The notes: generated by a model from the sequence alone, not told the origin. A stretch of DNA of 64,000 nucleotides from Artemisia argyi (GCA_030686995.1 CM060707.1:84554472-84618471); one strand, 5' to 3'; shown: positions 23,967 to 36,728, counted from the stretch's first letter. Translations and numbers: made by a program.

Positions 23967-25925
23967 ATTCGGGGATCGAGTCAAGCTCATGTGACTCGGT
24001 TAACAAAAACAAGCGCTTCGTGGGAGGCACCCAATTCTTATCCCCATTTTCTTTATTTTCTATTTTCTAATAACGTGCCGTGAGGGGGGCGACCCTTTCC
24101 AAACTCGTGTTTTCGTGGTTGTTTATGAATGTTCAGGAATTTCCCCGAAGTTTGAGGACTCTCGTGCTCGTGGTTTGTCGTTCTCTCCACTCGAGTCTCA
24201 TCCTTCGCTGCTCTTTCGGAGATTCACTATATCCAAAATCTTATCGACTAACGTTTATCTCTTGGCATACTTAATAAACGGCCTTAGATATTACGTAGAC
24301 TACCCGTACCCTTAAAACATTGAGGACAATATTTCACTTTAGTCTGGGGGGTGAATCTTTGATTCGATTTGACTTGTACCATCGTCTGAGCTGTTTAACT
24401 TACGCAACTCCGTTTTCCACCAAAATTTTAAATTTTTGTCACCGCTTTATAATGGAAAAAAAAAAATGAAAAGTGAAAAAAAATTGAAAAAAATATATGA
24501 TGTGAATAATAAGTTTTGACACCTTGTTTTGACTTTCCTACCGGCGAGAGTAGAAATAAATGTTTCGACTTGACCGGGCGTGTTGAGCCCTAGCTCGTCT
24601 CCCTTAACCAATATAAGCATAAGATTATGGCTAAGCATCCGCGAATCTCATTACTTGGGATTTTAAATTTGCGGAGATCGAGGAATGATACAGTTTATTT
24701 AGAAGTTTCGTGCTAAACGTGGAGTAGTTGGATCTCTTTAGAGCTCACGAAAGGTACTTGTGGCCTCCTTGTTCCCACAAGCTTGCACACCAATAATAAT
24801 AGATCTCTAGGTTTAATTAAGGGTATACGGTTTGGGCAATACTTAGTTTTTTCTCGTTCCCAAAAAAATCTCTGCATATGGGGGTTTGGTACACATAGGG
24901 GTACTGCCAGTCTTACGGTGAAATAGATTATTGCATCTTGCCGGTTCGCAGCCGATGTTGTGATCTTAGTAAAGGCTATAGGACTCGGGGTTTGGCATAT
25001 GATTATGAATATCAATAATAATAGTCCAAAGCCAAATAAAAAGGCAGAGGAATCCAAAGCTATAAAAAGCAGCGGATAGAAATCCAAAGTCATGATAAAG
25101 CTCTTACATCTTGGCGGCTCATAAACCGTTGATTGTAAAAGAAATAGAGGACTAAGGACCAAAGTATTATTAAAGTGCTTATGATTATGCAAAAATGCCA
25201 AGCTTCGACTCTGGGGGTTTCCCTAATAAAAAGCTTCCGTTTCGGGTATCAAACATGGTATGTCTCGGTCGTAAATAAAAAGGGGGACCTCCACAAATCG
25301 TGTTAAATCAGAGACCTTCATGTGGACCCGATTTCTGTATGCAGGGATTTTCGAGGGAAAGTTTGGAAACTACTTAGCGTTCAAATTCTGTGCTCTTATC
25401 GGACTAATAACTATCAAAACGAGAAAATATGAAGCAATTCATTTCTCACAAATTAAAATCTTGAGATACCAAACTTAGGACTTGGGAACAAGAGGTAATA
25501 CACAAGTAACTTTTGTGGGTAGTGTTAGCATCTAACTTCTGGATAAACAATGATCTCGATTTTACGCTTAGTTTGGGAGCTTGTGAAAAATCAAGGATGA
25601 CGATTTTTATTCGTACGGTCTCTTCTCTGTGAGAAGTGTTTCTACTCGTTGACCCTGAAAGTTACCAACAGATAAGAATTGATGATGAAAGTCAAGGCAA
25701 ACCGTCACATATATAAATGAAAAAGTACAAAAATAGTAGTTGTAGTTGTTATTCATGAAAATCGGAAAACGAAGCATTTTTTAGAATAAATGATTTTACT
25801 ATCTCTTTTGAACATCATTGCTACTTTACAACGTCAGTAAAGAGAGGTTTTGGAATTATTTATCTCTTAAGCGTGAGGTGATGACATTGCGTGAGGGCAC
25901 GACAATACCTTAGTCTGGGGGATTT
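23967..25925 (+). other. Non-coding 3' region of the Athila-like element, with polypurine tracts
   Basis: About 1.96 kb without a supportable coding region. A first G-rich tract (AGTCTGGGGGGTG) lies at about 24340-24352, after an ACATTGAGGACAATATTTCA phrase typical of this family. The PPT proper, AGTCTGGGGGATTT, is at 25912-25925, directly before the 3' LTR. No envelope-like frame was found. Confidence 0.7.
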
Positions 25926-28900
25926 TGATGAGTGATTAATCACACATCCTTTCTAGGCCTTAATTCAGACCAAAAATACCAAATACTAACCAAAAATGTC
26001 AAGAGAACGTATGTTTTTGTATTTGTGTATGTGCAGGTACGGATATGAGAAAAATGAACAAAATCGATGCCAAAACCGACAAAAACGAGCACGAGAATGA
26101 AAAAAAGTCATAAGCCGGAGCCGGGGAAGCAAAATGACAAAAGAAAGCTCACAATGTTCAGAAAAGTCCCCAGAGATTCATCAAAGTTACATATTTGGTC
26201 CCTGGTCAAAGTTTGAGAACTTGGCAACTTCAGTCCTCGCACTTTCAGGAAATTACATAAATGGTCCCTGGGAATAATATTCAAAGGAAAATTAAATTTG
26301 ATCCTCCATGATTTAGAGATTGTCAACAAATCCCTTGGAAACTATTTTGAATGAATGGCAGATTTGGTCCCTATGGAATGCATAATTACATGAATGGTCC
26401 TTGTCTAACCATATTAAAAAAACTACAACCGGAACCATGGTGTTATAAACCCAATCCCAAAATACCTACAAGCCCATAATTATCAAAAGCCCACCACCTA
26501 TTAATATTACTACCCGGTCCATTCCAAAATACCCAGTCAACCCACCTTATACCCGGTCAATATTAATAAAATCCCCAAACCAAAAACCCCGCCACCCAAA
26601 TTCATTATTCACCCAGAAATTCACTATTCACCGAACCCTAATTTACCCTTTCAGCCAAATTACCTCGGATTAATAATTATTACCAATGATTGGGTACTTC
26701 TAGAAGGGTCAGGGAATGTCAGGCACATGTCAGGGGGTACGTGGACCAATAGGAGCACACACGGAGGATTAGTCACATCATGATTTTTAATCATACGGCT
26801 GAGAGGTGTGGATTGGGGACCAAGTGTGATCTGATGGCTGATATTGACTCAAACTAACACAAAATACACAAGGATTGCTGACATGGGACTGCTAGAAGCT
26901 TCATTCCTCACCCCTGCTTCAACTATAAATACCACCCCCTCCTTCATGTATAGTGTGTAGGTTTTAAAATATTGTTTTAGTCTTCTGTTTCATGCTTATT
27001 GTATTTTTCTTTATTTTCCAAGTATTGTACTGAAATCTTAAATTTTAACATAATTTACATTTCAGCTTATTGTCCTTTAATCTACATCTTATTCTTACTG
27101 CTTTTTAGTTTTAAATTAGTATTAGTTAATTACTTTCCAATTCAGTTTTTGTCTATCATATAAAAAAAAATAAAAAAAAAATAATTTTATTTTAAAATAG
27201 TTTTTTATTGATTTGAATCAAGTTTTATATAGTTGCTATCTGTTTTATTCAGCTTATATAAGCATTAAATTCACTGTTTCATCAAAAATTTACAAAAATA
27301 CAAAAGGGTCAAAGTTGGTCAACTGTCAAAAGCTTATTAGATAAGCTGAGCTTATTTTGGGAGGAAAGGCAGTCAATAAGGAGCCCCATTGGCCTGTCAA
27401 AAGACAGGCAAGCATAGTGAACCCCCTCTATTTGAGCTGAGGGGGATTTGGTGTGTAAGTCTTGTTTATTTTCAATTCTGCATAATTAGTAGTAGTAGTA
27501 GTATTAATATGATTGTTGTTGCTTATTTCTGTTATTTAGTAGTGATTGCATCTTATTCAGTTTGATTTATAGTCTGCTTAGCATTATATACTTAGTTACA
27601 TTATCTGATTGGTGTGTTATTGTTTCATTATCTGGTTTACTTTTGGATCTGTGATTTGTGGATTTTGTGTTTGAGATTTGCATTTCTGAGTTGATTTAGT
27701 ATAAGTTGAATAAAGATTAGAGTAGTATTGGTGTTTGAAATTAAATTAAATACTATGCTGTCTCATAGGTTTCAATACACATTTATAGGGGTGTTTGGCT
27801 TTAGTGTATTCTGCAAGTTCTTGTGGTTCTTTTGCTTTGATCTCTGCATCATTAGCTTCTTTGAGGGTTAATTAGGATAAATCAATTGAGTATTTAGTGG
27901 TGTGTTTCACAGAAAGTCAAAATAAATTGAATACTCATTGAATCTGTTAACTGCTAGTGTAACAGTCAATTCAAGTTTGATCCTAGGTGAAATTTAGGTA
28001 AGACTAGCTTAATTCAGGTTAGTTTCAGCTTATTATAACTTTATTTGATCACTAGCATCAGTAGAATTTGGAATTAGTCAAAGTAGTGTTAATATCAAAA
28101 AGTCAAAAATATTTTGAAAAACAGTTTTTAGTCAAAACTTTGAGATCCTTTCTAGGGTTCATCTCTGATTGGAAATTTATTGTAAAAGTGGATTTATAGA
28201 GTTTACCAGTAAGAAAAGCAAAATCAAAAAGAAAATTGAGATTTGGAGTTCTTTTGCTTATTGGAAATCTGCCCTTAAGTTGACTGTTTGGCTTATCAGC
28301 TCCCCTGCTCATCAGTCTATAACAGACTTTCTAGTATGATTTTAGGTGAGAAATTTAGTTTGGGAAGTGGATCTATTGGTGGATTTAGAATCTCTGGTGG
28401 ACAGTCAGTGTTTTTCCCCCATAAGCTTTTAGTTTTGAGCTTATTAGCTCACCTTATTAATCTCATCTAGTTGAGCAGTTGGAAGCCAGTCTTTGCTCTC
28501 TAGCGCAGGGCTGCAAGTAAGATTGATTGTTCATTATATGTGATACATTGCTCATTTAAGTTCCATTGTGCCTGAAGTAGCTTTCTGAATTAAGTGTTTG
28601 CTTTTTACTTATCTGTTTGGGGAACCGCTTATTCCATTTCTAGCTTATTTGCACTATTTAAGCTATAATCTGTGTTTCTGAGTTTCATTTGGTCCAAATT
28701 CTGTTCTTATAAGCTTTTTTGAGTCACAATAACTTTTGGATAAGTTTTGGTCAAATCTTGGTCAACAGTGCTCATAAATAAGCACTTCTTAATAAGCAGT
28801 TTTAAGCCATTAAGCACTTACAGTGCTTATTTTTCAATTTTCATATTTTTCCTAGTTTCAAAATATTATTTTAGATTTTCCCTGAAATTTTCATATTTTT

Positions 28901-29533
28901 CTGAGTTGATTTACTATTTTTCTTATTTAATTTTCATTTTTAAGCACTTTTTATTACTTTTTAATTACTAGAAAATCCAAAAAAATCAGAAAAACCCCAG
29001 AAAAATCCAAAAAAAATATTAGAAAATTATTTTTAGTTATTTTAGAATTTTAGAAATTTATTTTGCATTTTTCTCAATTTATTTGCATTTTCTTTTAATT
29101 TTTAATTAGTTTAATTAGGTTTTAATTCATAAAAAATAAATAAAAAGTCAAAAAAATATTTTTCTTTTTCTCAAAATTTTCTTTTATCATTTTTAATTTT
29201 TGAAAATTATTTTCAAGTCCGTAAGAGTCGTGTAGCTTAAAAGTCGCGTTTTATTTCGTACGTTAACGTTTTAGCGTACGGTTTTGATTTTACGTTACGT
29301 TTCTAGTTGCCTTACTTGAATTACGTGTTTAGTTGATTATTTGTGCTTCATTTACTATTTCATTAGTGTAATCGCATCAAAATCACTTTTTACCACTTTC
29401 ACGACACGTTTCACGAATCGGGAATTCGAAATTCCATTCATCCTTCACACGGACTACGACCTCGGGTTATCTGTATTTCTTTGCGGATCTCTTGAGTAAT
29501 ACTTATACTATATAACTTGATTTTCATGAATCA
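25926..29533 (+). repeat. 3' LTR of the Athila-like element
   Basis: 3608 bp, from TGATGAGTGATTAATCA after the PPT to TTTTCATGAATCA. Its last 2.7 kb match the 5' LTR at ~14993-17688. A TATA-like TATAAATACC is at about 26924-26933. The U5 side is very AT-rich (about 28820-29210), with repeated AAAATCC and TTTTCATTTTT phrases. Confidence 0.85.
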
Positions 29534-30408
29534 CTGTTCTCATTAAGGCTGTTCATGAGGAAGCTGAAAAGATTGGGTTGAATATTGAGGCACTAGCAAC
29601 TGAACAAGCTGGTGCAGCCTTTAAAAAGGCTCAGGAAGAAGAGCTAAACGCTCTCAAAAGGGAAAGGGAAAACAAGCTCAGGAAGGATGCTCAAATCAGA
29701 AAGCACAGGATCGAAAAGTATACTTGGGTGATGAAAGAGAGATTAAGACCTGAAACGATCACTGACATTCAAATCCACAGGAACACTGATCCAGCAATGG
29801 TCACCGTCTTCAGGGGACGTGATAAAAGAATACTTGACATCCATAAGCCTTTCAAGTTTGCTGACTTTGGCATCACTGAGCTTGATGAGCTTCGTTCTAT
29901 CATTGCCAAAAAGAACAATGTTGTGGTACCAAAACTTCTCGAATCACTGAAGGATAGGTATGACAGACTGAGAGCAATGCCTGAGGATCTTAACATTCCC
30001 TCACTTTTTCCTGACTCGGCAGAAGAGACTGCTCCATCTAAGGCTTCCAAGAGGAAAAGGAAGCAAATAGAGTTGGAGCCTGAGATCAAAGTACCAGGGT
30101 TAGAGTGTGACAGGTCGCTTCCTGAAGGGATCACGTTCGTGAACAATGCGGTCCTTGAAGTTCCTGAAAGAGGCTTGTGCTTCACTGATGAATATGGAAG
30201 CTTGGCTTTCCAAAGGTGGTCTGATATGGATAAGGCAGGAATCAAAGCTATGCTCATGTACCTCATGTTGGCGTCCCCCAATCAGAGTGATGAGAACAAA
30301 AGATTCTGCCCGGACTTGGAAGCAATGATCAATGAACATCCTGAAAGACACATACTCAGATCAAAGAAAGCAAAGCTTGAAAACCTTGGATACCACCTGA
30401 ACATCTGA
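29534..30408 (+). CDS. Accessory protein of a Copia element, 5'-truncated
   Basis: The frame is open from the very border of the Ty3 LTR (reading TVLIKAVHEEAEKIGL) to a stop at 30408, about 290 residues, so its start has been cut away by the Ty3 insertion. It begins with a Lys/Glu-rich coiled coil (residues ~20-60), then a segment including GITELDELRSIIAKKNNVVV, a basic linker (KASKRKRKQIELEPE, a possible nuclear signal) and a C-terminal region with RWSDMDKAGIKAML. I recall similar sequences at the 3' end of Asteraceae Copia elements, between pol and the 3' LTR. A PPT and 3' LTR follow at 30590-31490, which agrees. Function is unknown. Confidence 0.7.
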
Positions 30409-30589
30409 TCTGCAACAACTATCTTTTTATTTTTTGTAATTTGTAGGACTTGTAATAACTATGAATAAACTTTGATGTTTTGTTTAAAATTATGTGTCCT
30501 ACTTATGATTACAACAACCTTCAGTAAGAGATGAAGACCCCTGCCAACTCACACTGAATCAAGAAACACTTAGGCTATTTGTATGTTCA

Positions 30590-30602
30590 AATAGGGGGAG
30601 AT
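30590..30602 (+). promoter_or_regulatory. Polypurine tract of the plus-strand Copia element
   Basis: AATAGGGGGAGAT directly before the LTR start TGTTGGG at 30603. Confidence 0.8.
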
Positions 30603-31490
30603 TGTTGGGTCACTGAATTCCCCAATCTTCTTCTAACAAGGATTTGAACGTAAAATAACCTATGTATAAACAAGTCACTGAGTGAACAGTAACTCAGTGA
30701 GTCGTCTTCAGGATGCTTAGACCGAGCCTAAGAAGAAAGGTTCTCCATTCAGTGAGGCGGAACTCAGTGAAGTGTGATCTAAGCCAAGAAGAAGGTGATG
30801 GGTTCAGTGAGGATGACAATAACTCACTGAACCCCAAGACTCCTCAACAACTTCATGGTACTGAAGACTGATGACTAGAAGACTGAAGTTTTGGCGGGAC
30901 TGGGCGGGAAAGTTTGATCTGTTTCACTAAAGTGCTTTATCACTTTAAGGTCAAACTTTCCTCAAATGGCTAAAACCAGGCTGTCATCAGAAAGTGCCTT
31001 TTAGACTTAACCCAAAGAAGTTTCCCTTGCCATAGAATAAAATCTATCAAGATTTTATTGAGGAACACTTAGGTCCATTGTATAATAGGGTTGTTTACAT
31101 TTGTGTATAAATAGGTAGCATAAGAGAGGAGTAAAAGTTGACAAGTTTGTGCAATTAATGCAAAGCATTCACAAACCACTTTACTCCTCCAAAGAACAAC
31201 ATAACCCTTGAGATAGCTCAGTGGGTCCTGAAAGTTGTCACTCAACAGAGATTGAGTTTAGTGAGGAGTCAATACCATACTTGTCGTTTTCAATCCCAAG
31301 TGTTATTCCGCAAACACTTGGGTACGATTCTTTTGATTAACTTCTAATAAAGAATTAAACGTTGAAAAATATTGTCTCTTATTCTTACGTTTCTTTATTG
31401 TTAATCATTTTATACATCTTTGTTTTAAAGTCATATAACTTGGTTACTTTAGCTTTGTAGTTATAGTTAACCAAGTAAAAGGGACCAACA
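30603..31490 (+). repeat. 3' LTR of the plus-strand Copia element
   Basis: 888 bp from TGTTGGGTCACTG to GGGACCAACA, with short inverted ends TGTTGG/CCAACA. A TATA box (TATAAATA) is at 31106-31113. The LTR carries several AACTCAGTGA/CACTGAGT phrases in its first 250 bp. The 5' half of the element is not in the window. Confidence 0.8.
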
Positions 31491-32250
31491 GTTTTAATTC
31501 TAACAATTCTTCTATACATTTACTTAGTTCTAAGACAAAATTATCATATTTTGAAAACAAATTTTGTCTTTGTTCTTCAACATGTTTCAGATCAACGTGA
31601 ATATAATCAAAAATAAGACTTCCAATCAGAATCATTATCCATAGATAAAAGAATGTTTACCTTTTTCACGACAATGTTGGCCCATTGACCATTCTTTGCA
31701 TGTTCTTTTCTCACTACAAGCTTTTCATCATCAGCCAAAGCCATGAGAACTTTCAGTTTGACCTCTGCTTCATCATCAGAGGATACATCCTCGTCATCCC
31801 AATCAAAGGTTTCAGCAATGAGACCCTTGTTTTTTACATGAGTGTACTGTGAAGAAGTAGAAGGTTGTGATTCAGAAGGAGTTGCTTCCAAAAGAGCAAG
31901 TTTTGCCTTCACTTTCTTGTACTTAGCCATCCTGTCCTTCTTCTGACTTGAGGTTCAAACTGTGAAGTTTGGCCAGAGGTAATAATTTTGGGCTAAAAAT
32001 GGTTTTGATCAGAGGGTGAAGATCCTTGAACTTTGAAAATTTTCTTTTTATAAACCTTTTCGAGTTAGCTAATAAAGCTCTTTCACAAAATTCCTTATTC
32101 AGGTCATCCATGTATTCTTGACTGCTTTCATCAACCACATCCGCCGAATCATCCTGAAAATCTTAAATACAAGCATTTGAATAAAAGGTAGTTGATATGG
32201 GTTTTGATGTTAGAGCCTTTTGTTTTTCAGGATACATCTTTGACATGAGA
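31491..32250 (-). pseudogene. gag: Copia Gag C-terminal fragment, interrupted by the Copia LTR
   Basis: Minus-strand coding pieces in changing frames: about 32250-32140 (MSKMYPEKQKALTSKP, then a stop), 32138-31923 (SSQEYMDDLNKEFCERALLANSKRFIKR) and 31930-31491 (MAKYKKVKAKLALLEA, then an acidic stretch DDEDVSSDDE and KVLMALADDE). This order is that of Copia Gag around and after its CCHC knuckle, but the knuckle has been lost between the last two pieces. At 31491 the frame runs straight into the LTR, so the Copia element inserted within this older gag. Confidence 0.75.
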
Positions 32251-32279
32251 TTGTCCTCGTAAACATATCATCCATAAAG

Positions 32280-32430
32280 TTCATTTATGATCTCGAGCCT
32301 ACTCGGGCTAAATATCTGAAGCTTGGGCTCGAGCTCGCTTATTAAACTAGAGCTCATCAAAGCTCGACTCGTTTTGGAGCTTTTACCGAGTCAATCTTGA
32401 GTAGCTCATAAGTAGCTCAGCTCGTTTACA
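32280..32430. repeat. GAGCTCG-rich degenerate repeat
   Basis: Irregular repetition of GAGCTCG/CGAGCTC-like words (for example GGGCTCGAGCTCGC). I recall this kind of sequence from small non-autonomous DNA transposons in plants, but no terminal repeats or target duplication were identified here. Confidence 0.4.
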
Positions 32431-32491
32431 CTTTGTTTGCGATTGATTGTTAGTTGACTTTCAAGAAAAATAACATTATCTTAACTACCTA

Positions 32492-32685
32492 CAATATTGC
32501 AAAAATCGGTCAAATCGGCCTTGTAATCGGCGATTACAAGGTGCACGGCCTTTCACCTTGTTGATTTTTACAAGGTAATCGGTCTTGTAATCGGCGATTA
32601 CAAGGTAATCGGCCTTGTAATCGGTTATTAATCGCTACAATCCCTTCAACTGTCTCACTACCGACTCACGATTTTTGCAACATTG
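32492..32685. mobile_element. hAT-type MITE with 8-bp target duplication
   Basis: The termini CAATATTGCAAAAATCG and, inverted, CAATGTTGCAAAAATCG differ at one of 17 positions. The flanks carry a perfect 8-bp duplication ACTACCTA (32484-32491 and 32686-32693). An 8-bp duplication is the hAT signature. The 194-bp interior repeats GTAATCGG(C)GATTACAAGG palindromes. Confidence 0.85.
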
Positions 32686-32693
32686 ACTACCTA

Positions 32694-33429
32694 TGATGTA
32701 AAAATGGTCAAAGGTGAAAAATGAAATAGTTAAGGTTTGTGAAATATTGAAATGTTGAAAACTTAATTTCGGTAAGTCTGACTTGTGAAAACTTAAACAA
32801 TTAAAATGGAAATGTTGATATTAAAATGAAATATGTTGTGAGGATTCGACTGAGATTAAGAGATGAGTTGTTGATTATTTTAAATGTTTTACGTAGTTCA
32901 TTTGACTTTGCTAAAGTAGGAGCGTGAATCATCACACTAAATTTTACGCGTTTTTATCTTGTTATTAAACTATTAATTGGTGGACTTGATATAAAAACTG
33001 TTATTTTTATAAGGGACAATGGGAGTACTAATTTTTCATAAGGATGATATAAGTTAAACACGAGGCAGTTTTTGGAAACCAAAGAGTAATTTGTATGTTA
33101 AAATTTCATTATTCATTAGTTCCATTTAAATTTTTTGTCAAATGTATATAAATAAAATAAAATAACTAATAGTTATAGAAAAAGTGTTCAACTAAAGTGA
33201 ACCAATATTTAACAAAAAAACAAACTAATGTAATCTAACTTGGATTATGATCATTATTAACATCCCAATCGTGTTAGGAATAATCTTTGAAATATTAATA
33301 AGACAATACTTCTAAGTATCATTTTTAAAATAACTAGAAAAATATTAAAGCATGCCATTTTGGTTGAATAACGAAAGATCATTTCAAAGATTTAAACTAT
33401 TTGTTATTTAATTGATAAAAATACATTAT
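32694..33429. other. AT-rich intergenic sequence
   Basis: No coding region, repeat structure or known element recognised in this 736-bp stretch. Confidence 0.5.
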
Positions 33430-33438
33430 TTTAAAATT

Positions 33439-35178
33439 GACAAAATTACACGGATAGTTCCTGTGGTTTACACAGATTGCAAATTTAGTCCCTAAGTCAA
33501 AATAAGTACACCAGACATCCCTAATTTTGAAACCTGTCACCTTTTTAGTCCCTAATTTAGATGGGCCGTTAGTTTATCCGTTAAGTTATTTGCACCGTTA
33601 GTCCTTCGTTAATATTTTTTGCACTGTTAGTCCTCATTTTCTAAAAAAGTCCTCATTTTTTGCACCGTTAGTCCCTCAATTAATATTTTTCACCGTTATC
33701 AATCGTTTTACGTTTTTGTTCATTTTTTAATGTTCTCATCCGTTTTTTTAACGTTTTCGTTCATTTTTTTTACGTTTTTGTCAATCTTTTTACGTTTTCG
33801 TCTATTTTTTTACGTTCTCGTCCATTTTTTTAACGTTTTTGTGAGTTCTTTATGTTTTTGTCAATCATTTTACATTTTCGTCCATTTTTTACGTTCTCGT
33901 CCATTCTTTTAACGTTTTCGTTCATTTTTTTACGTTTTTATCAATGTTCTTACATTTTCGACCATTTTTTTACGTTCTCGTCCGTTTTTTAACGTTTGCA
34001 TCCATTTTTTACGTTTTCGTCTCCTTTTTTACGTTTTCGTCTGTTTTTTTTATGTTTTTAAACGTTTTCGTCCATTTTTTACGTTTTCGCTCGTTATTTT
34101 GTGATTAGGTAAATTTACTAAAAGAAAACTTGACATTTGATAAAAATATTTCTGTATCGATTATAAATCACGATTTTGTCCCCTTTCTGCTCCGAATCAT
34201 CATTTTCGCTCGTTATTTTTCACATTTTTCATACATTTTAATCCGTTTTTATCTTGTCCAGTTTTTTCAAATAAGTTTGATGATTTACACAAGTACAAAA
34301 ATTTAAAAGAGTTTATAAGTTTATAAGTTATGAATTTGGTAAAAAAAATGGCTTAAATTTTGGTAGTAGACAGCACTTGTTTTGCATTTTCTGGTTAAAA
34401 TCACGCGAGTCTTGATGTAAAACATTATTCCGGACAACTTTCGTATTTTACACTTTTGATGATTCAGACCAAAAAGAGGTCAAAATCGTGATTTAAAATT
34501 GACACAGAAACATTTTTCTCAAATGTTAAATTTTCTTTTAGTGTACTTACCTAATCACAAAAAAATGAGCGAAAATGTAAACAAAAGCGAAAATGGATAA
34601 AAATATAAGAAAACAGATAAAAACGTAAAAAAACGGACAAAAACATAATAAAACGGATAAAATATAAGAAAACATACTAATACGTAAAAAAGCGGACAAA
34701 AACGTAAAAAAATTGACGAAAATGTTAAAAAAATGGACGAGAACGTAAAAAATGGACGAAAACGTAAAAAGAGTGACAAAAACGTAAAAAATGAACGAAA
34801 ACGTTAAAAAAAAGGACAAGAACGTAAGAAAATGGACGAAAATGTAAAAAGAATGGACAAAAACGTTAAAAAAACAGACGAGAATGTTAAAAAATGGACA
34901 AAAACGTAAAAAGATTGATAACGGTACAAAATATTAATGGAGGGACTAACGGTGCAAAAAATGAGAACTTTTTTAAAAAATGAGGACTAACAGTGCAAAA
35001 AATATTAACCAAGGACTAACAGTGCAAATAACTTAACGGATAAACTAACGGCCCATCCAAATTAGGGACTAAAAGGGTGACGGGTTTCAAAATTAGGGAT
35101 GTCTGGTGTACTTATTTTGACTTAGGGACTAAACTTGCAATCCGTGTAAACCACAGGGACCAGCCGTGTAATTTTGTC
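33439..35178. mobile_element. Fold-back Mutator-like element (1.74 kb) with 9-bp target duplication
   Basis: The ends GACAAAATTACACGG and CCGTGTAATTTTGTC are inverted repeats, flanked by a perfect 9-bp duplication TTTAAAATT (33430-33438 and 35179-35187), as expected for Mutator. The inverted arms extend inward about 750 bp each, to roughly 34190 and 34455, leaving a loop of about 265 bp. The outer arm contains unique sequence (the TTAGTCCC and GTTTACAC words). The inner arm is a degenerate ~20-bp tandem repeat around ACGTTTTCGTCCATTTTTT. There is no transposase, so it is non-autonomous. The transcript would form a long hairpin. Confidence 0.9.
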
Positions 35179-35404
35179 TTTAAAATTTAAATAAAAATAA
35201 AAAATAAAAAAAAATAAAACGTACGTGCACGCGCATTATAACTATCTATATTTAACTACATTATAAATCATTTAGAACTTTCAATAAAAGTTAGTCTTAA
35301 AATTCTAAGACAAAAAACATTACTATAAGAAGAAAATTCATGTAAATTTTGAAATTTTAAGTCTCATTTAAATCATATAATAACCCCTCTAATAATGATA
35401 TATC

Positions 35405-35690
35405 CAGTGTTGCAAAAATCGGCCTACAAGGCCGATTAATCGGCGACTACAAGCTGAACGGCTTTGGACCTTGGAGCGAATTACAAGGTAATCGTCCGAT
35501 TAATCGGCCTTGGACTTTGGAATAGGCGATTAATCGGCCAAAAATCGCTACAATGTGAAAAGATAAAAAGTCAACCAATGTGTTTGGTATTTGGCGGAAC
35601 CATCTCAAGTCCGTGTACCTTTTTGGTACCGAGCCCCCCACCCAACAAGGAAGGCATATCCCAGTAAATTACCTAGGCAACACTGGCTGA
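35405..35690. mobile_element. Degenerate MITE related to the one at 32492
   Basis: Starts with CAGTGTTGCAAAAATCGG and contains repeated GATTAATCGGCC words like the hAT MITE at 32492-32685. A CAACACTG near 35680-35687 is a candidate other end. No matching 8-bp flanks were found, so borders are uncertain. Confidence 0.5.
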
Positions 35691-35699
35691 CCAAAAGCC

Positions 35700-36460
35700 A
35701 AGCGATGTGAAATATTGAAAACATTAAATCTAAACAAATAAAGAAAACTATTGTAATTTTAATGCAAATAAACAAAAAAACTTAAAAATGGGAGATGTGA
35801 AAGTGGTAAATTTGGTAATGAAATGTTGTACATTAATGGCAATGATATGTTTCAAAAGAAAACTATTAATATATATCGAAAATCAAGTTGACCCTAGACA
35901 CTTCAAATCCGACGGTTGACCCGGATTAATTAGACTCATTTTTGACCCAATTTGAGGGGTTGACCCGGTTTAAATTGACCATTTTTTGACAGGAACGGTT
36001 ATATTGGTTGAACCATCCGGGTTGAACCGGGTTTCAAAACATTATGTTTAATCCCAAAATCCTCAAACTTTTATTATTTTTCGTTTATAACTCATAAACT
36101 TTTTTATCACTAAACTATTTGCCGCTATAAAATCCCGTTTTTATGCATGGGTACTCGTCTAGTATAATTGAAATTAAAAAGGGACGTGGGGCATTAGGGT
36201 TGTGTTTGTTTAATTTAATTGTATTTCTGAATCATTTTCATAGTTTATTAATATTCATTTAAATTGGCTTATACAGTAAAGATCACATATAAAAACATAG
36301 TGACCTAATCAGTAAGGTTATACTTTGTTGAAAAAATAATAATAATAAAAAATAAAATAAAAAGAAAAAGACGTACATGAGTATTAAATCAGTCTGTAAA
36401 ATAAAAAAATCGAAAGTTACAAATTCTACCAACAGAAGTGTAGTAAATGATGGGTCAAAA
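35700..36460. other. AT-rich spacer with GGTTGACCCGG words
   Basis: No coding region is supportable. Around 35910-36035 several GGTTGACCCGG/GGTTGAACCGGG words occur, perhaps remnants of a small element. The MULE is taken to begin at the end of this stretch. Confidence 0.4.
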
Positions 36461-36550
36461 GGAGAAAATTACCAAAATAGGCCAAAAACATTTGGGCATT
36501 TCATGTTTTGGTCATGATTTGACCCAATTCCAATTTTGGTCACGCTCAAC

Positions 36551-36728
36551 TGCTCGACTGCTCAACCTGCTTCTATGAATGCCACGTGTCCCACTTTCTA
36601 TTTTTTTAATAATACTTTGTGGCAGACAAGATCTATGACAAGATCTTAGTTACTGTTGGTAGTGGATGTACTATATTATTAAAAATTGCTCGACTCATTT
36701 GCTCGACTGACGGCTGCTCGACTGACGG
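36551..36728 (+). promoter_or_regulatory. Four TGCTCGAC motifs upstream of the first Ulp1 gene
   Basis: TGCTCGACTG at 36551-36560, TGCTCGACT at 36687-36695, and TGCTCGACTGACGG at both 36700-36713 and 36715-36728. They lie 250-430 bp before the start codon at 36978 and read in the direction of the gene. Confidence 0.7.

Larger units (their letters stand above)
14965..29533 (+). mobile_element. Athila-like Ty3 retrotransposon, plus strand, degenerate
   Basis: Order: truncated 5' LTR (to 17688), PBS at 17693, gag, protease, RT/RNase H, integrase, a long non-coding 3' region, PPT, and a 3608-bp 3' LTR (25926-29533). There is no chromodomain after integrase, and the protease active site reads DLG. 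Both fit the Athila branch of plant Ty3 elements. Coding capacity is destroyed by at least eight lesions. It inserted into a Copia accessory ORF: 29534 continues an open frame whose beginning is lost. Confidence 0.8.

Noticed and set aside
24713..25201. A 162-codon minus-strand frame in the Athila-like 3' region, with a hydrophobic stretch
   Set aside because: It is antisense to the element, has no recognisable domain, and lies where the family is non-coding, so an envelope gene is not supported.
33730..34819. Phe-rich frames on both strands in the fold-back element
   Set aside because: They come from T/A-rich tandem repeats in the inverted arms and have no conserved domain.
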